A DNA stretch of 64,000 nt from Bacillus sp. FJAT-29790 (GCF_019039215.1 NZ_JAHNZZ010000001.1:2224954-2288953); one strand, 5' to 3'. Shown: positions 41,891 to 50,139, counted from the stretch's first letter. Translations and numbers: made by a program. Notes: a model not told the origin generated them from the sequence alone.

Positions 41891-41990
41891 GACTGTTTTC
41901 GCATATATTGTTGTTTTTAGCCTTAAATTTAGCCCGTTGATTTTTATATAAAATCAATTTGAAAAAGCAACAAAGTTTACGAAAACAGCC
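41891..41990 (+). mobile_element. MITE-like element, copy 2 (short deletion form)
   Basis: 100 bp. Left end GACTGTTTTCGCATATATTG, right end CGAAAACAGCC, flanked by TTCTTTTT (41883-41890) and TTCTTTTA (41991-41998), a 7/8 direct repeat. The GC-rich core of the other copies is missing, leaving mainly both ends. It sits between yhbY and nadD inside an operon. Confidence 0.85.
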
Positions 41991-42018
41991 TTCTTTTAGA
42001 CTTTAGTTGAACTAGTGT

Positions 42019-42309
42019 TTAAGGTAATAGAATCTGCTTGTTCTCTTTGGATTCCTTGTATAGCACGATCATGTTTCCAATAAGTTGAACAAGTTCTGCT
42101 TTTGCTCCTCTAGCTAATTGATCCGCTACAGCATTTTTATCATCATCACAATTTTGCAGGATGCTGATTTTCATTAATTCACGTGCTTCTAAAGCTTCAC
42201 TTACTTGCTTGATCATATTTTCATTTACTCCACCTTTACCAACTTGAAAAATTGGGTTTAGGTGATGCGCTTTCGAACGCAAAAAACGTTTTTGTTTTCC
42301 TGTTAACAT
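42019..42309 (-). CDS. yhbY: YhbY family RNA-binding protein (CRM domain)
   Basis: This 96-aa CRM-domain protein associates with pre-50S ribosomal particles in other bacteria. It shows LTGKQKRFLRSKAHHLNPIF and the GxxG-type loop VGKGGVNEN. The start follows GGAGGATAACAAA. It corresponds to yqeI; aroE precedes it by 4 bases. Confidence 0.93.
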   Translation of the reverse strand: MLTGKQKRFLRSKAHHLNPIFQVGKGGVNENMIKQVSEALEARELMKISILQNCDDDKNAVADQLARGAKAELVQLIGNMIVLYKESKENKQILLP

Positions 42310-42313
42310 TTTG

Positions 42314-43144
42314 TTATCCTCCTAGTTGTGTCAGTACATTCGCTTTCATCCGTTCTGGATCCGGAAAAATACCTGTCCATTTATCAAAAGCAAGTGCTCC
42401 TTGATAAACAAACATCTCAAGGCCATTTTGAATTTTAGCACCTTTATTTTTAGCTTCCTGTAAAATCTTCGTTTCGAGCGGATTGTATATTATATCACTA
42501 ACAAACGCATTTGGTTTAAGATTACGTAACGAAATAGGAGATTTTTGAATATCAGGAAGCATTCCTATCGAAGTTGTCTGAATGATCAAATCATAATTGG
42601 CTAGATTGTCTTCTGCTTCACTAATATCCATTACCTCTGTGGTAACCTGATAAGGGCATTCCATTGTAATTGCTTCTGCTTTTTTAACGGTCCTGTTACA
42701 AATATCCAATCTCTTTACTTCTAATCGGGCGAGTGTGAAATAGAGCGCTCTTGCTGCACCTCCTGCACCAATAATCAAGACATTCTTGTCATTTAATGTC
42801 GGCAGATGAGCCAATAATCCTTTTACAAACCCGCTACCGTCTGTATTATAGCCCACTAATTCCCCATTCTCATTTACTACCGTATTAACTGCTCCAATGG
42901 CTTTCGCTAGCGGATCTAGCCTATCCAAGAGCGGGATAACGGCTTGCTTATGTGGAACCGTGATATTAAAGCCGGCTATTCCGATTGCCTTTAAACCCCT
43001 TATCGCATCTCCCAAATCTTCTTTCTTTACATGGAGTGCCTGATAGTGAGCATCGATCCCATAAGTCTGAAACAACTCATTATGCATAGTCGGCGACATA
43101 GACTGGGCAATCGGATCCCCCAATACAGCAAACAGTTTTTTCAA
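42314..43144 (-). CDS. aroE: Shikimate dehydrogenase
   Basis: AroE reduces 3-dehydroshikimate with NADPH in aromatic amino acid synthesis. The 276-aa protein has the substrate site GDPIAQSMSPTMHN, NVTVPHKQAV (catalytic Lys), NTDGSGF (catalytic Asp) and the NADP loop IGAGGAARA. It sits in the ribosome-biogenesis cluster between yqeH and yhbY, as in other bacilli. Confidence 0.97.
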   Translation of the reverse strand: MKKLFAVLGDPIAQSMSPTMHNELFQTYGIDAHYQALHVKKEDLGDAIRGLKAIGIAGFNITVPHKQAVIPLLDRLDPLAKAIGAVNTVVNENGELVGYNTDGSGFVKGLLAHLPTLNDKNVLIIGAGGAARALYFTLARLEVKRLDICNRTVKKAEAITMECPYQVTTEVMDISEAEDNLANYDLIIQTTSIGMLPDIQKSPISLRNLKPNAFVSDIIYNPLETKILQEAKNKGAKIQNGLEMFVYQGALAFDKWTGIFPDPERMKANVLTQLGG

Positions 43145-43159
43145 TATTGCTCTCCCCTT

Positions 43160-44263
43160 TTAAATCAATGATTTCCTCACTAAAGCATGGACACCCCGTG
43201 GTACATAGGCCGCCACTTTAGCACCTGGCTCGTTTACCGTAATCCAGCCAAGCCCTGAAAAAACGATATCTGTTTTTCCTTCCTTGATCGAAAATTCATG
43301 CTTAACTAATTCAGGGAAGGTCTCCATTTGTTCCTTTCGTGGAGGAGTTAATAATTCCCCGGCGTGATTCTCATACAATTCATCCGCTTTTTCTAATTTC
43401 GTTCTGTGAATATTTAGCTCATTAGAGAAGTGACAAACAAATGATCTTCGTCCACCTGTGAGATAATCAAAGCGTGCCAATCCGCCGAAGTAAAGTGTTT
43501 GTCCTTCATTGAGTTGAAATACTTTCGGTTTTATTTCTTTTTTCGGTGTAATAACTTTTAAATCACGTTTATCGACAAAATGAGCCATCTGGTGATGGTT
43601 AATGATTCCAGGCGTATCCACGAGAGCTTTGCCATCGGAAAGCGGAATCTCAATGATATCAAGGGTTGTACCTGGAAAATGTGATGTTGTGATGACATCC
43701 CCTTCGCCGGTTACTTCTTTCAAGATCCGGTTTATAAAAGTTGATTTCCCAACATTCGTACAGCCAACAACATACACATCTTTGCCTTCACGGTATTCAT
43801 CGATGGCTTCTGCCACTTCATTTATAAATTGTCCTTTTGCTGCACTGACAAGAAATACCTCTTCCGGCTTTAAACCAAGTCCCTTCGCTTCTTGTTTCAT
43901 CCAATTAATTAACTTATTTGGTTTTACAGACTTTGGAAGCAGATCAACTTTATTCCCGACTAAGAGAATTTTGTTGTTCCCTACAAATCGGTGCAAACCT
44001 GGCAGCCAGCTGCCATTAAAGTCGAAAATATCAACAATTTTAACAATAAGGGCATCACTTTTGCCTATTTCATTTAAGATTTTCAGAAAATCATCATCTG
44101 TCAGATTGACATCCTGAACTTCGTTATAATTTTTCAAGCGAAAGCAGCGTTGACAGATGATTGTTTCTTTTTCTAAAGCGGATTTTGGCGCATAACCTAA
44201 GGTCGCTGGATCCTCTGTTTGAATCTTCACGCCGCATCCTATACATGTATATTGTTCACTCAC
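43160..44263 (-). CDS. yqeH: Ribosome biogenesis GTPase YqeH
   Basis: YqeH is a circularly permuted GTPase required for 30S assembly. An N-terminal zinc finger (CIGCG...CQRCF) precedes G4 NKVDLLP, which comes before G1 GCTNVGKST and G3 DTPG, showing the permuted order. The C-terminal part is the usual RNA-binding domain. Length 367 aa. It lies 3 bases behind yqeG. Confidence 0.96.
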   Translation of the reverse strand: MSEQYTCIGCGVKIQTEDPATLGYAPKSALEKETIICQRCFRLKNYNEVQDVNLTDDDFLKILNEIGKSDALIVKIVDIFDFNGSWLPGLHRFVGNNKILLVGNKVDLLPKSVKPNKLINWMKQEAKGLGLKPEEVFLVSAAKGQFINEVAEAIDEYREGKDVYVVGCTNVGKSTFINRILKEVTGEGDVITTSHFPGTTLDIIEIPLSDGKALVDTPGIINHHQMAHFVDKRDLKVITPKKEIKPKVFQLNEGQTLYFGGLARFDYLTGGRRSFVCHFSNELNIHRTKLEKADELYENHAGELLTPPRKEQMETFPELVKHEFSIKEGKTDIVFSGLGWITVNEPGAKVAAYVPRGVHALVRKSLI

Positions 44264-44266
44264 TTA

Positions 44267-44782
44267 TTAATCCTCCCACTGGATCATGCCTTTTTTCCTA
44301 AACCAATTTAATATTCTTCTTTCTACTTTTCGATTAAAACGAGTAAAAAAGCCGTCTGTTTGCGCTACTGGAACGACAAGAATCGTGCGGAATCCACCGC
44401 GGTTCCCACCCAAAACATCTGTCAGTAATTGATCGCCAATGACAACCGTTTCTTCCCTTTTTAACCCCATCTCTTGCTGTGCTCTTTTAAACGCACGGCT
44501 CATTGGCTTTCTTGCCATTGAAATAAATGGAATACCAAGAGGAGCAGAAAAAGCCTTTACGCGACTTTCATTATTATTGGAAACAATCGTCACCTTGACA
44601 TTATTATTTCTCATTTCCTCGAACCACTCAACCAATTTCGGGGTTGCGTTTGGTCGATCCCATTCGACTAAAGTATTGTCCAAATCCGTAATAATCCCTT
44701 TAATTCCATTTTCCATTAGGTTTTCAGGAGTAATTTCAAAAATACTCTTTGCATGCTGATCTGGCAGAAAATGTTTTAACAA
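44267..44782 (-). CDS. yqeG: YqeG family HAD phosphatase
   Basis: This 171-aa HAD-superfamily (IIIA type) phosphatase has motif I DLDNTLVEWD, motif II VSNN and motif III VIGDQLLTDVLGGN. Its substrate in bacilli is not settled; relatives act on phosphatidylglycerophosphate. The TTG at 44782 follows GAGGTG. It is the first gene of the cluster that runs through to yqeM. Confidence 0.93.
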   Translation of the reverse strand: MLKHFLPDQHAKSIFEITPENLMENGIKGIITDLDNTLVEWDRPNATPKLVEWFEEMRNNNVKVTIVSNNNESRVKAFSAPLGIPFISMARKPMSRAFKRAQQEMGLKREETVVIGDQLLTDVLGGNRGGFRTILVVPVAQTDGFFTRFNRKVERRILNWFRKKGMIQWED

Positions 44783-44986
44783 TATAATACACCTCAGATA
44801 CCTTCCATATTATACACCCAATTAAAAAGGGCTTTTAATTTGTAATCATCATAACTAATTTTATACCCTCTTACAAATGTAAGCGGAAAGAGGATGTGTT
44901 GAAGCTAGACAGTTCAGATACAAAAAAATTCCCCTTTATTTCTTCTAATACTAAAACTTTTCGACAATCTTCGTCTTTTTTAAAAC

Positions 44987-45085
44987 TGTGGATAACTTTA
45001 TACACATTAACCACAACGCTTTAACGACTATTTCCTCTTTTATAAACAACTTAATCACAGGTTATCCACTGGATGCTGTGGATAA
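44987..45085. promoter_or_regulatory. Cluster of DnaA boxes upstream of sda
   Basis: Two perfect boxes TGTGGATAA (44987-44995, 45077-45085), TTATACACA (44998-45006), TTAACCACA (45007-45015, 8/9), TTATCCACT (45062-45070, 8/9) and TTAATCACA (45051-45059, 7/9). In B. subtilis DnaA activates sda through such boxes, coupling replication status to sporulation. The rest of the yqeG-sda gap (44783-45206) holds the sda promoter and no gene. Confidence 0.9.
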
Positions 45086-45206
45086 GAGAACGGTTGTTCT
45101 AAATGTTTTATTTTGCTAGAGTAAGGGTACAACATAAAAAACTTACATTATATGTACTAAAATAAATAAATAGAACTATATAAATTAAAAATGGAGGTGA
45201 ATGGTC

Positions 45207-45347
45207 ATGCGAAAACTGTCAGACGAATTATTGATTGAATCGTATCATAAAGCGCGAGAGTTGAAACTAAGTCCAGATTTTATCCGCTTGATTGAAACAG
45301 AAATTCACCGTCGTGGAATAGCTCACAATATAAAAGTTTCTTCTTAA
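45207..45347 (+). CDS. sda: Sporulation checkpoint inhibitor Sda
   Basis: Sda blocks the sporulation kinase KinA when DNA is damaged or replication is active. The 46-aa protein ([20 protein letters not shown]...HNIKVSS) is a helical hairpin closely matching B. subtilis Sda in sequence and length. The ATG follows GGAGGTGA. The DnaA boxes upstream give the expected control. Confidence 0.97.
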   Translation: MRKLSDELLIESYHKARELKLSPDFIRLIETEIHRRGIAHNIKVSS

Positions 45348-45354
45348 AATAGAC

Positions 45355-45380
45355 AAGCCCAGTATCGGGCTTTTTTTTTT
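45355..45380 (+). terminator. Terminator of sda
   Basis: AAGCCC-AGTATC-GGGCTT followed by a run of T. Confidence 0.9.
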
Positions 45381-45427
45381 GCCTTTGTTTGTTTAACTCT
45401 GCACAAAAACCTTCGCATCAAGCTTTT

Positions 45428-46219
45428 TTACTTGTCTGGTATCGACAAATATCCGATACAATCACCGACCTTTACCTCTTTTGGGGTCTTAATGGCCGGT
45501 AAAGGCTGGAAGCTTCCTTTTTCAAAAAGCAGCACAACCGTAGAGCCGAACGAAAAGTAGGCCATTTCATTTCCTTTCACCAACTGTTCTCCCTCATGAA
45601 TCACTTCGATCGAATTAACAAACATGGCACCTACTTTCACAATTGAAAGAAGTCCCGCGTCATGCTTTACCTCTGTAATTGTACGGTAATTTTTTGATAG
45701 AGTATTCTTTCCATATTTCAGGCCCCATTTATTAACAGGATAAGATTTGGAACCTAGTGTCCATTGATCAACTACAATCCCTGAAACCGGGCTATGAATA
45801 CGATGATAATGGCTCGGGCTAAGATAAAAAATCATATAAAGGCCATCGGCGTATTTTTCGACCTTGTTGCCTTTTCCCAGCATTTCATGTATCGAGTATT
45901 TCTTTCCTTTTACAGTAATGATATGTTCCGGTTCTATTAACCCGATATCTTCGATGACCGCATCTACTGGGCTAATAATTGAAGAGGGATTCTGATCCGC
46001 GATACGCGCTCCCTCTTTTAACTTTCGGGTGAAAAATTCATGCAAGGTAGGATAGTCTACCAAATTTTTCTCCATTTCGCTTTCGTTTATTTGATAAACC
46101 TTTGAAAAAGAAGGAACCATTAAGCGGCTCACTTTTGAATGCGCAAATCTTTTTAGAACATTTGATGTCCATCTTCCATTTGTAAGTTCAATCATAAGAC
46201 GATAAAAGGGCTGTATCAA
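45428..46219 (-). CDS. psd: Phosphatidylserine decarboxylase proenzyme
   Basis: Psd makes phosphatidylethanolamine. The 263-aa proenzyme carries the self-cleavage motif FGST (YFSFGSTVVLLF), where the serine becomes the pyruvoyl group, plus SPVDAVIEDIG and YLSPSHYHRIHSP. The TTG at 46219 follows GGAGGTA. In B. subtilis psd is co-transcribed with pssA elsewhere; here the pair is divergent, with repeat copy B between them. Confidence 0.95.
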   Translation of the reverse strand: MIQPFYRLMIELTNGRWTSNVLKRFAHSKVSRLMVPSFSKVYQINESEMEKNLVDYPTLHEFFTRKLKEGARIADQNPSSIISPVDAVIEDIGLIEPEHIITVKGKKYSIHEMLGKGNKVEKYADGLYMIFYLSPSHYHRIHSPVSGIVVDQWTLGSKSYPVNKWGLKYGKNTLSKNYRTITEVKHDAGLLSIVKVGAMFVNSIEVIHEGEQLVKGNEMAYFSFGSTVVLLFEKGSFQPLPAIKTPKEVKVGDCIGYLSIPDK

Positions 46220-46239
46220 CTGTTATACCTCCATACCAT

Positions 46240-46427
46240 ATCAAATTCGCCTTGGCGTATTTACGCCCAGATTTTTACCTTAGCTTGCTCGATAAATCCC
46301 TTAAAAAAATCTAAAGGCTTTCCGAAGGCTTAACTTTAGCGGGGTTTGAGCCCCACTGAATTGGATGCCTGTTTGCATTCATCTCGCCGATTATTTCGTT
46401 TAGAGATTTCTGCTGAATAAAGTTAAA
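46240..46427 (+). repeat. Dispersed repeat family 2, copy B (full length)
   Basis: 188 bp from ATCAAATTCGCCTTGGCGTA to CTGAATAAAGTTAA. It shares long stretches with 54394-54588 (GCGTATTT, CAGATTTTTACCTTAGC, TTGCTCGATAAAT, GGCTTAACTTTA, CTGTTTGC.TTCATCTCGCC). Bases 46428-46657 to its right carry the pssA promoter region; a 41-codon frame there (46477-46602) has no ribosome binding site. Confidence 0.85.
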
Positions 46428-46657
46428 TATACTCTTTACGAGTAGTCATAAAAAGCTTAAAATGAAATATTAATATATGAATAGCGGAAGTGCCTCTGAA
46501 CAATCACAGCTAGTTCCTGCGATAGATTATTCAAAAGGAGCTTTCTGTATTGATCAGATGCTGGAGTTAGACAGCCATCTAGCCAAAAAAATACATACCT
46601 GAGTAAACAAAAAAAGATTAGTTGTTGTTCCTTTCCGACTTATAAGGAGTGAGGAGA

Positions 46658-47197
46658 ATGTTTTTATCTGATGTACTTGATCAAACGATAAAGAAAATTA
46701 AGGCTCAGACGGCAAATGTATTAACTTTAGCAAATTTATCATTAGGTGGCTTTGCCATTATCTTTTCCCTAAATGGGAATTTGAATTTAAGTTTGCTGCT
46801 TATTTTCGTGGCCGCACTTGCCGATCGCTTTGATGGTATGGTTGCGAGAAAGCTTCATATTGAATCAGAATTAGGCAAGCAATTAGATTCCATGAGTGAT
46901 ATTATATCATTTGGAGTCGCCCCTGCACTATTAATATATCAAGGAATTTTATTTGAATTCGGTGCTCCGGGATCATTTTTCACTATTTTTTACATTGGCT
47001 GTGGTGCTTTCCGTCTTGCAAGGTTTAATATTAGTGAAAATAATGGTTTTTTTACTGGACTTCCTATTACGGCTGCAGGTTGTCTTGCAACACTCAGTTT
47101 TCTTGCCGTTCCTTATTTCCCTCCCCCATTCTTCTTATTTATTATGATCTTTCTATCATTCTTAATGGTTAGCCCATTCAAATTAAGAAAAGTGTAA
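46658..47197 (+). CDS. pssA: CDP-diacylglycerol-serine O-phosphatidyltransferase
   Basis: PssA makes phosphatidylserine from CDP-diacylglycerol and serine, the substrate of Psd. The 179-aa membrane protein has the CDP-alcohol transferase signature DGxxAR(x8)GxxxD(x3)D in DRFDGMVARKLH...GKQLDSMSD, with about five membrane segments. The ATG at 46658 follows AGGAGTGAGGAGA. Confidence 0.94.
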   Translation: MFLSDVLDQTIKKIKAQTANVLTLANLSLGGFAIIFSLNGNLNLSLLLIFVAALADRFDGMVARKLHIESELGKQLDSMSDIISFGVAPALLIYQGILFEFGAPGSFFTIFYIGCGAFRLARFNISENNGFFTGLPITAAGCLATLSFLAVPYFPPPFFLFIMIFLSFLMVSPFKLRKV

Positions 47198-47206
47198 TCA
47201 GGATTA

Positions 47207-47244
47207 AAGCCACACCTTAATTTTTTCGGGTGTGGCTTTTTTTA
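47207..47244 (+). terminator. Terminator of pssA
   Basis: AAGCCACACC...GGTGTGGCTT arms followed by seven T. Confidence 0.9.
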
Positions 47245-47255
47245 TTTATATTTAA

Positions 47256-47414
47256 TTAACAACAAAACCCGCTGAAAAAAAGCCATCCTTCAAAGATAAA
47301 AAATAAAACTAGCACCACGATCGCTAACGCTAGCCAAAACCCGCCCCAGCCATAGTATGGCAAAAGGTACGGAGGCGGTGGATAGCCGTATGAGTAAGGG
47401 TAACCAAATGGCAT
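47256..47414 (-). CDS. Small Tyr/Pro-rich membrane protein, unknown function
   Basis: This 52-aa protein has a Pro/Tyr/Gly-rich head (MPFGYPYSYGYPPPPYLLPY), one membrane segment (about 27-46) and a C-terminal Cys pair. The start at 47414 follows AAGGAGGTAGAGACACA, a strong site; the frame is open upstream but unrelated. It resembles small spore-coat-associated or YjcZ-like proteins in composition only, so no function is assigned. Confidence 0.72.
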   Translation of the reverse strand: MPFGYPYSYGYPPPPYLLPYYGWGGFWLALAIVVLVLFFIFEGWLFFSGFCC

Positions 47415-47583
47415 TGTGTCTCTACCTCCTTTTTGACCTTCTTTCTTCAATTTATGTAGCTTGTAGGATAAGAGTATGGGCATTTTTTTTACTAAATAAA
47501 ATGAACAATCATTAATCCGGGGTACCCCCAAAATGAAGAAATCATATGATAAAGAAGGAGGAATGTTTAGGGAGGAGTGTTGA

Positions 47584-47745
47584 ATGAAAATCATCTCCAT
47601 TTGCAAAAAATGTATGGGAAATGGACATATCCGTACATGTAGATTCATAAAAAAAACATGTCCTATTTGCAAAGGTTCTGGTAGAACGATAAAAAATATT
47701 TCAGATCTTAAGAAGGAACAAAATCACTCTTCATTTGCCTATTAA
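47584..47745 (+). CDS. Small two-CxxCxGxG zinc-ribbon protein
   Basis: This 53-aa protein has two DnaJ-type zinc half-sites, CKKCMGNGHI and CPICKGSGRT, separated by a basic stretch. This is the pattern of one DnaJ zinc centre without J domain. The ATG at 47584 follows AGGGAGGAGTGTTGA and a terminator follows the gene. Stand-alone proteins of this type are met in bacilli as hypothetical proteins; a chaperone-accessory or RNA-binding role would be a guess. Confidence 0.75.
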   Translation: MKIISICKKCMGNGHIRTCRFIKKTCPICKGSGRTIKNISDLKKEQNHSSFAY

Positions 47746-47795
47746 TTGTACCCTTTTTCAATCATACTTATAAAAAATTTCTATAGTTGGGTTGA

Positions 47796-47822
47796 AACCT
47801 TTGCTAAAGCAAAGGTTTTTCC
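47796..47822 (+). terminator. Terminator of the zinc-ribbon gene
   Basis: AACCTTTGC-TAAA-GCAAAGGTT followed by TTT. Confidence 0.85.
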
Positions 47823-47962
47823 GTTAATATGGGGAGGATAAAGGATCGGACAGCCCAATCTATCGTTTTACAATTAATTCCCACGGGAAATTACCTTAAG
47901 CCTCATAAGATTCCCATTAAATAGGGGAATTGATCAAATCAACATCAGTTGGAGTGAAAAAC

Positions 47963-48934
47963 ATGAAAATATCAAAAATATCCTTCCTGCCTATTACGTT
48001 TGTTTTTACATTATTAGCAGCTGGCTGTACTTCCGATAAAGAAAGCGAAAAACAGCTGCAAACAAATAATGATAAACCTGCTCAGGTTGACCAATTTGAA
48101 ATCATAAAAGCAGCCCCACAGCAGCTGGACCATATTCATGGCCTTGGCTATCCTGGCAATGATTCGGGTCTATATGTTGCTTCACACGAAGGGATTAAAG
48201 TTTTCCATGATGACGTGTGGCTTGAAGGCTCCTCACAAAGACATGATTATATGGGTTTTCAAGCACATAAAGATGGCTTTTTTGCTAGTGGACATCCTAA
48301 AGAAGGATCCGACCTGAAAAATCCGCTTGGCTTGGTGAAAAGTATCGATAAAGGAGCGAGCTTAGAAAAACTTGCTTTTTATGGCGAAAGTGACTTTCAT
48401 TTTCTGTCTGCTGGCTTCGGCACTAACGCTATTTACATAATTAATCAACAAGCCAATTCTAGCCTGGATCCCGGGGTTTATTTTTCCGAAAATGAAGGGA
48501 AGTCATGGAATCCGGTAAAATTAACCGGATTGGAGTCTGATACACTCGGGATGATTGCTGCACACCCATCGAAAAGCAACTTAATGGCAATGTCCACTAG
48601 AAGCGGTATTTTCCTATCCGAGGATAATGGGGAACATATGAAGCGAATATCTGAGCCTGTGATGACAACTGCGCTCGTATTCTCAGAAAATAATCTTTTC
48701 TATTCTTCAGTAGAAAATAATAAAGTCCTTTTTCATAAAATCGATCTGATTACATCAGAAACATCGCAAATTGAAATTCCATTTCTAAATTACGATAATC
48801 CGATTACTTATATTTCAGTTAATAATCAAAATGATACGACCCTTTCCTTTGCCACCTATTTAAATGATGTGTATGAATCTACAGATAAAGGCGAGAATTG
48901 GAAACTACTTTTAAAAAATGGACGAATAGAGTAA
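47963..48934 (+). CDS. Lipoprotein with Asp-box (BNR) repeats, possible glycosyl hydrolase-like beta-propeller
   Basis: This 323-aa protein has a lipoprotein signal (MKISKISFLPITFVFTLLAAGC, lipobox LAAGC, acylated at C22), a Lys/Glu-rich linker, and a beta-propeller-like domain. Asp-box motifs of the S-x-D-x-G-x-x-W type occur at YFSENEGKSWNPV and YESTDKGENWKLL, with a weaker FLSEDNGEHM. This matches surface proteins often labelled F510_1955 family glycosylhydrolase; no catalytic residues can be confirmed, so substrate and activity are open. The start at 47963 (TTGGAGTG ahead) is preferred to one 11 codons upstream. Confidence 0.82.
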   Translation: MKISKISFLPITFVFTLLAAGCTSDKESEKQLQTNNDKPAQVDQFEIIKAAPQQLDHIHGLGYPGNDSGLYVASHEGIKVFHDDVWLEGSSQRHDYMGFQAHKDGFFASGHPKEGSDLKNPLGLVKSIDKGASLEKLAFYGESDFHFLSAGFGTNAIYIINQQANSSLDPGVYFSENEGKSWNPVKLTGLESDTLGMIAAHPSKSNLMAMSTRSGIFLSEDNGEHMKRISEPVMTTALVFSENNLFYSSVENNKVLFHKIDLITSETSQIEIPFLNYDNPITYISVNNQNDTTLSFATYLNDVYESTDKGENWKLLLKNGRIE

Positions 48935-48995
48935 GGATTAGCCTATTTATCTAAACGATATTTTTTAATTAGCCGGATTTTCATCCTCAACAAAG

Positions 48996-49031
48996 AGTCC
49001 TTCTCCAAATTCGGTGAAGGACTTAATTTTT
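48996..49031 (+). terminator. Terminator after the lipoprotein gene
   Basis: AGTCCTTCTCC-AAATTC-GGTGAAGGACT then TAATTTTT. It could also serve sigK on the other strand less well. Confidence 0.82.
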
Positions 49032-49065
49032 GCATTTAGAATCAATAACTGTTCTCTTTCTTTTC

Positions 49066-49782
49066 TCAATTCTTCTTCCGTTTTTCCTTTTCTGCCCGGT
49101 AAAACTCATGGAACATTTTCATTAGTGCTCGTTTTTCAATCCGCGAGACGTAGCTTCTTGATATCCCAAGTTCCTTAGCAATTTCTCTTTGTGTCTTTTC
49201 TTTTTTCAAGTCTAGCCCGAAACGACCGATGATGACTTCCTTCTCTCGTTCATCCAGCACACCGATATATTCCTTTACTTTTTCAAGTTCCATACTCAGC
49301 TGGATGGTACTGATCACATCCTCAGATTCGGATTTGAGGACATCGATGAGGGATATTTCATTTCCTTCCTTATCTTGGCCAATCGGATCATGAAGGGACA
49401 CGTCTTTCTTTGTTTTTTTCAATGCCCTTAAGTGCATCAAGATTTCGTTTTCGATACATCTCGCTGCATAAGTCGCAAGCTTCGTTCCTTTTCCCTCTGA
49501 ATAGCTCTCGATCGCTTTAATTAATCCAATCGTGCCTATGGAAATGAGATCTTCTGCATCCTCACCAGTATTTTCGAATTTCTTGACAATATGAGCAACG
49601 AGTCGCAAATTATGTTCAATTAGCATATTGCGGGCATGTGTATCACCAGCAGCCATCAACCGCAGATACTTTTTCTCATCAGCAGCAGACAGTGGTTGAG
49701 GAAAAGCATTGTTTTTCACATAGGAAACAAGAAAGACAATCTCCTTCACCAAATACCCAAGTGCAGTTAAAATTCCAGACAT
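49066..49782 (-). CDS. sigK: RNA polymerase sigma factor K (intact, pro-form)
   Basis: Sigma-K drives late mother-cell gene expression in sporulation. The 238-aa reading frame is continuous. It starts with a hydrophobic 20-residue pro-sequence ([20 protein letters not shown]) followed by [12 protein letters not shown], so SpoIVFB cleavage is expected at S20/Y21 as in B. subtilis. Region 2 ([17 protein letters not shown]) and the region 4 helix-turn-helix ([23 protein letters not shown]) are complete. No skin-type element interrupts it. The ATG follows GGGGGTGGGAAA. Confidence 0.97.
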   Translation of the reverse strand: MSGILTALGYLVKEIVFLVSYVKNNAFPQPLSAADEKKYLRLMAAGDTHARNMLIEHNLRLVAHIVKKFENTGEDAEDLISIGTIGLIKAIESYSEGKGTKLATYAARCIENEILMHLRALKKTKKDVSLHDPIGQDKEGNEISLIDVLKSESEDVISTIQLSMELEKVKEYIGVLDEREKEVIIGRFGLDLKKEKTQREIAKELGISRSYVSRIEKRALMKMFHEFYRAEKEKRKKN

Positions 49783-49986
49783 TTTCCCACCCCCGCTTTC
49801 AAGGACTTTTGCCTATACCTCATTCCTATGAGAAAATGGAGTTGTTTTTGTCTGTCCACTGTATATATTTTCGTTGGAAAATTTTGATTGTGAATTTGTA
49901 TTTCTATCCGAAGAAAGTTTCGGCAAATAATTTCACCATGAAAATCTCTCCATTTTGTTTCCCGCTATTATGGTTTCTCTAAGAAA

Positions 49987-50031
49987 AAAGAAAATAAAAA
50001 GTCATGTTGATAGTGACTTTTCATTTTCTTT
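49987..50031 (-). terminator. Terminator at the end of the small-ORF cluster
   Basis: AAAGAAAAT-A-AAAAGTCA and TGACTTTT-C-ATTTTCTTT are 18-base arms with one mismatch and a 9-base loop; T-runs follow on the minus strand. It separates the small ORFs from sigK. Confidence 0.78.
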
Positions 50032-50057
50032 AAGACTAAATCCAGCTAAGAAAATAC

Positions 50058-50114
50058 CTATTTTCGTTTCTTTAGCCGGAATTCAAGAGTCAATAGTAAA
50101 ACGTGTAATGACAT
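50058..50114 (-). CDS. 18-codon ORF resembling a YrzI N-terminus
   Basis: MSLHVLLLTLEFRLKKRK, then stop; it starts at an ATG behind TAGGAGGGATGGCCG. The pattern (M-x-L-x-hydrophobic, L-T-x-x, KKRK) parallels the first 16 residues of YrzI encoded 130 bases upstream (MTLNIFFLTITIKKRK). It could be a degenerate paralog or a real micro-peptide. Confidence 0.45.
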   Translation of the reverse strand: MSLHVLLLTLEFRLKKRK

Positions 50115-50139
50115 CGGCCATCCCTCCTAGCTTTTCTAG

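Noticed and set aside
46477..46602. 41-codon plus-strand frame upstream of pssA.
   Set aside because: No Shine-Dalgarno ahead of the ATG and no recognised family; it follows repeat copy B and is likely chance.
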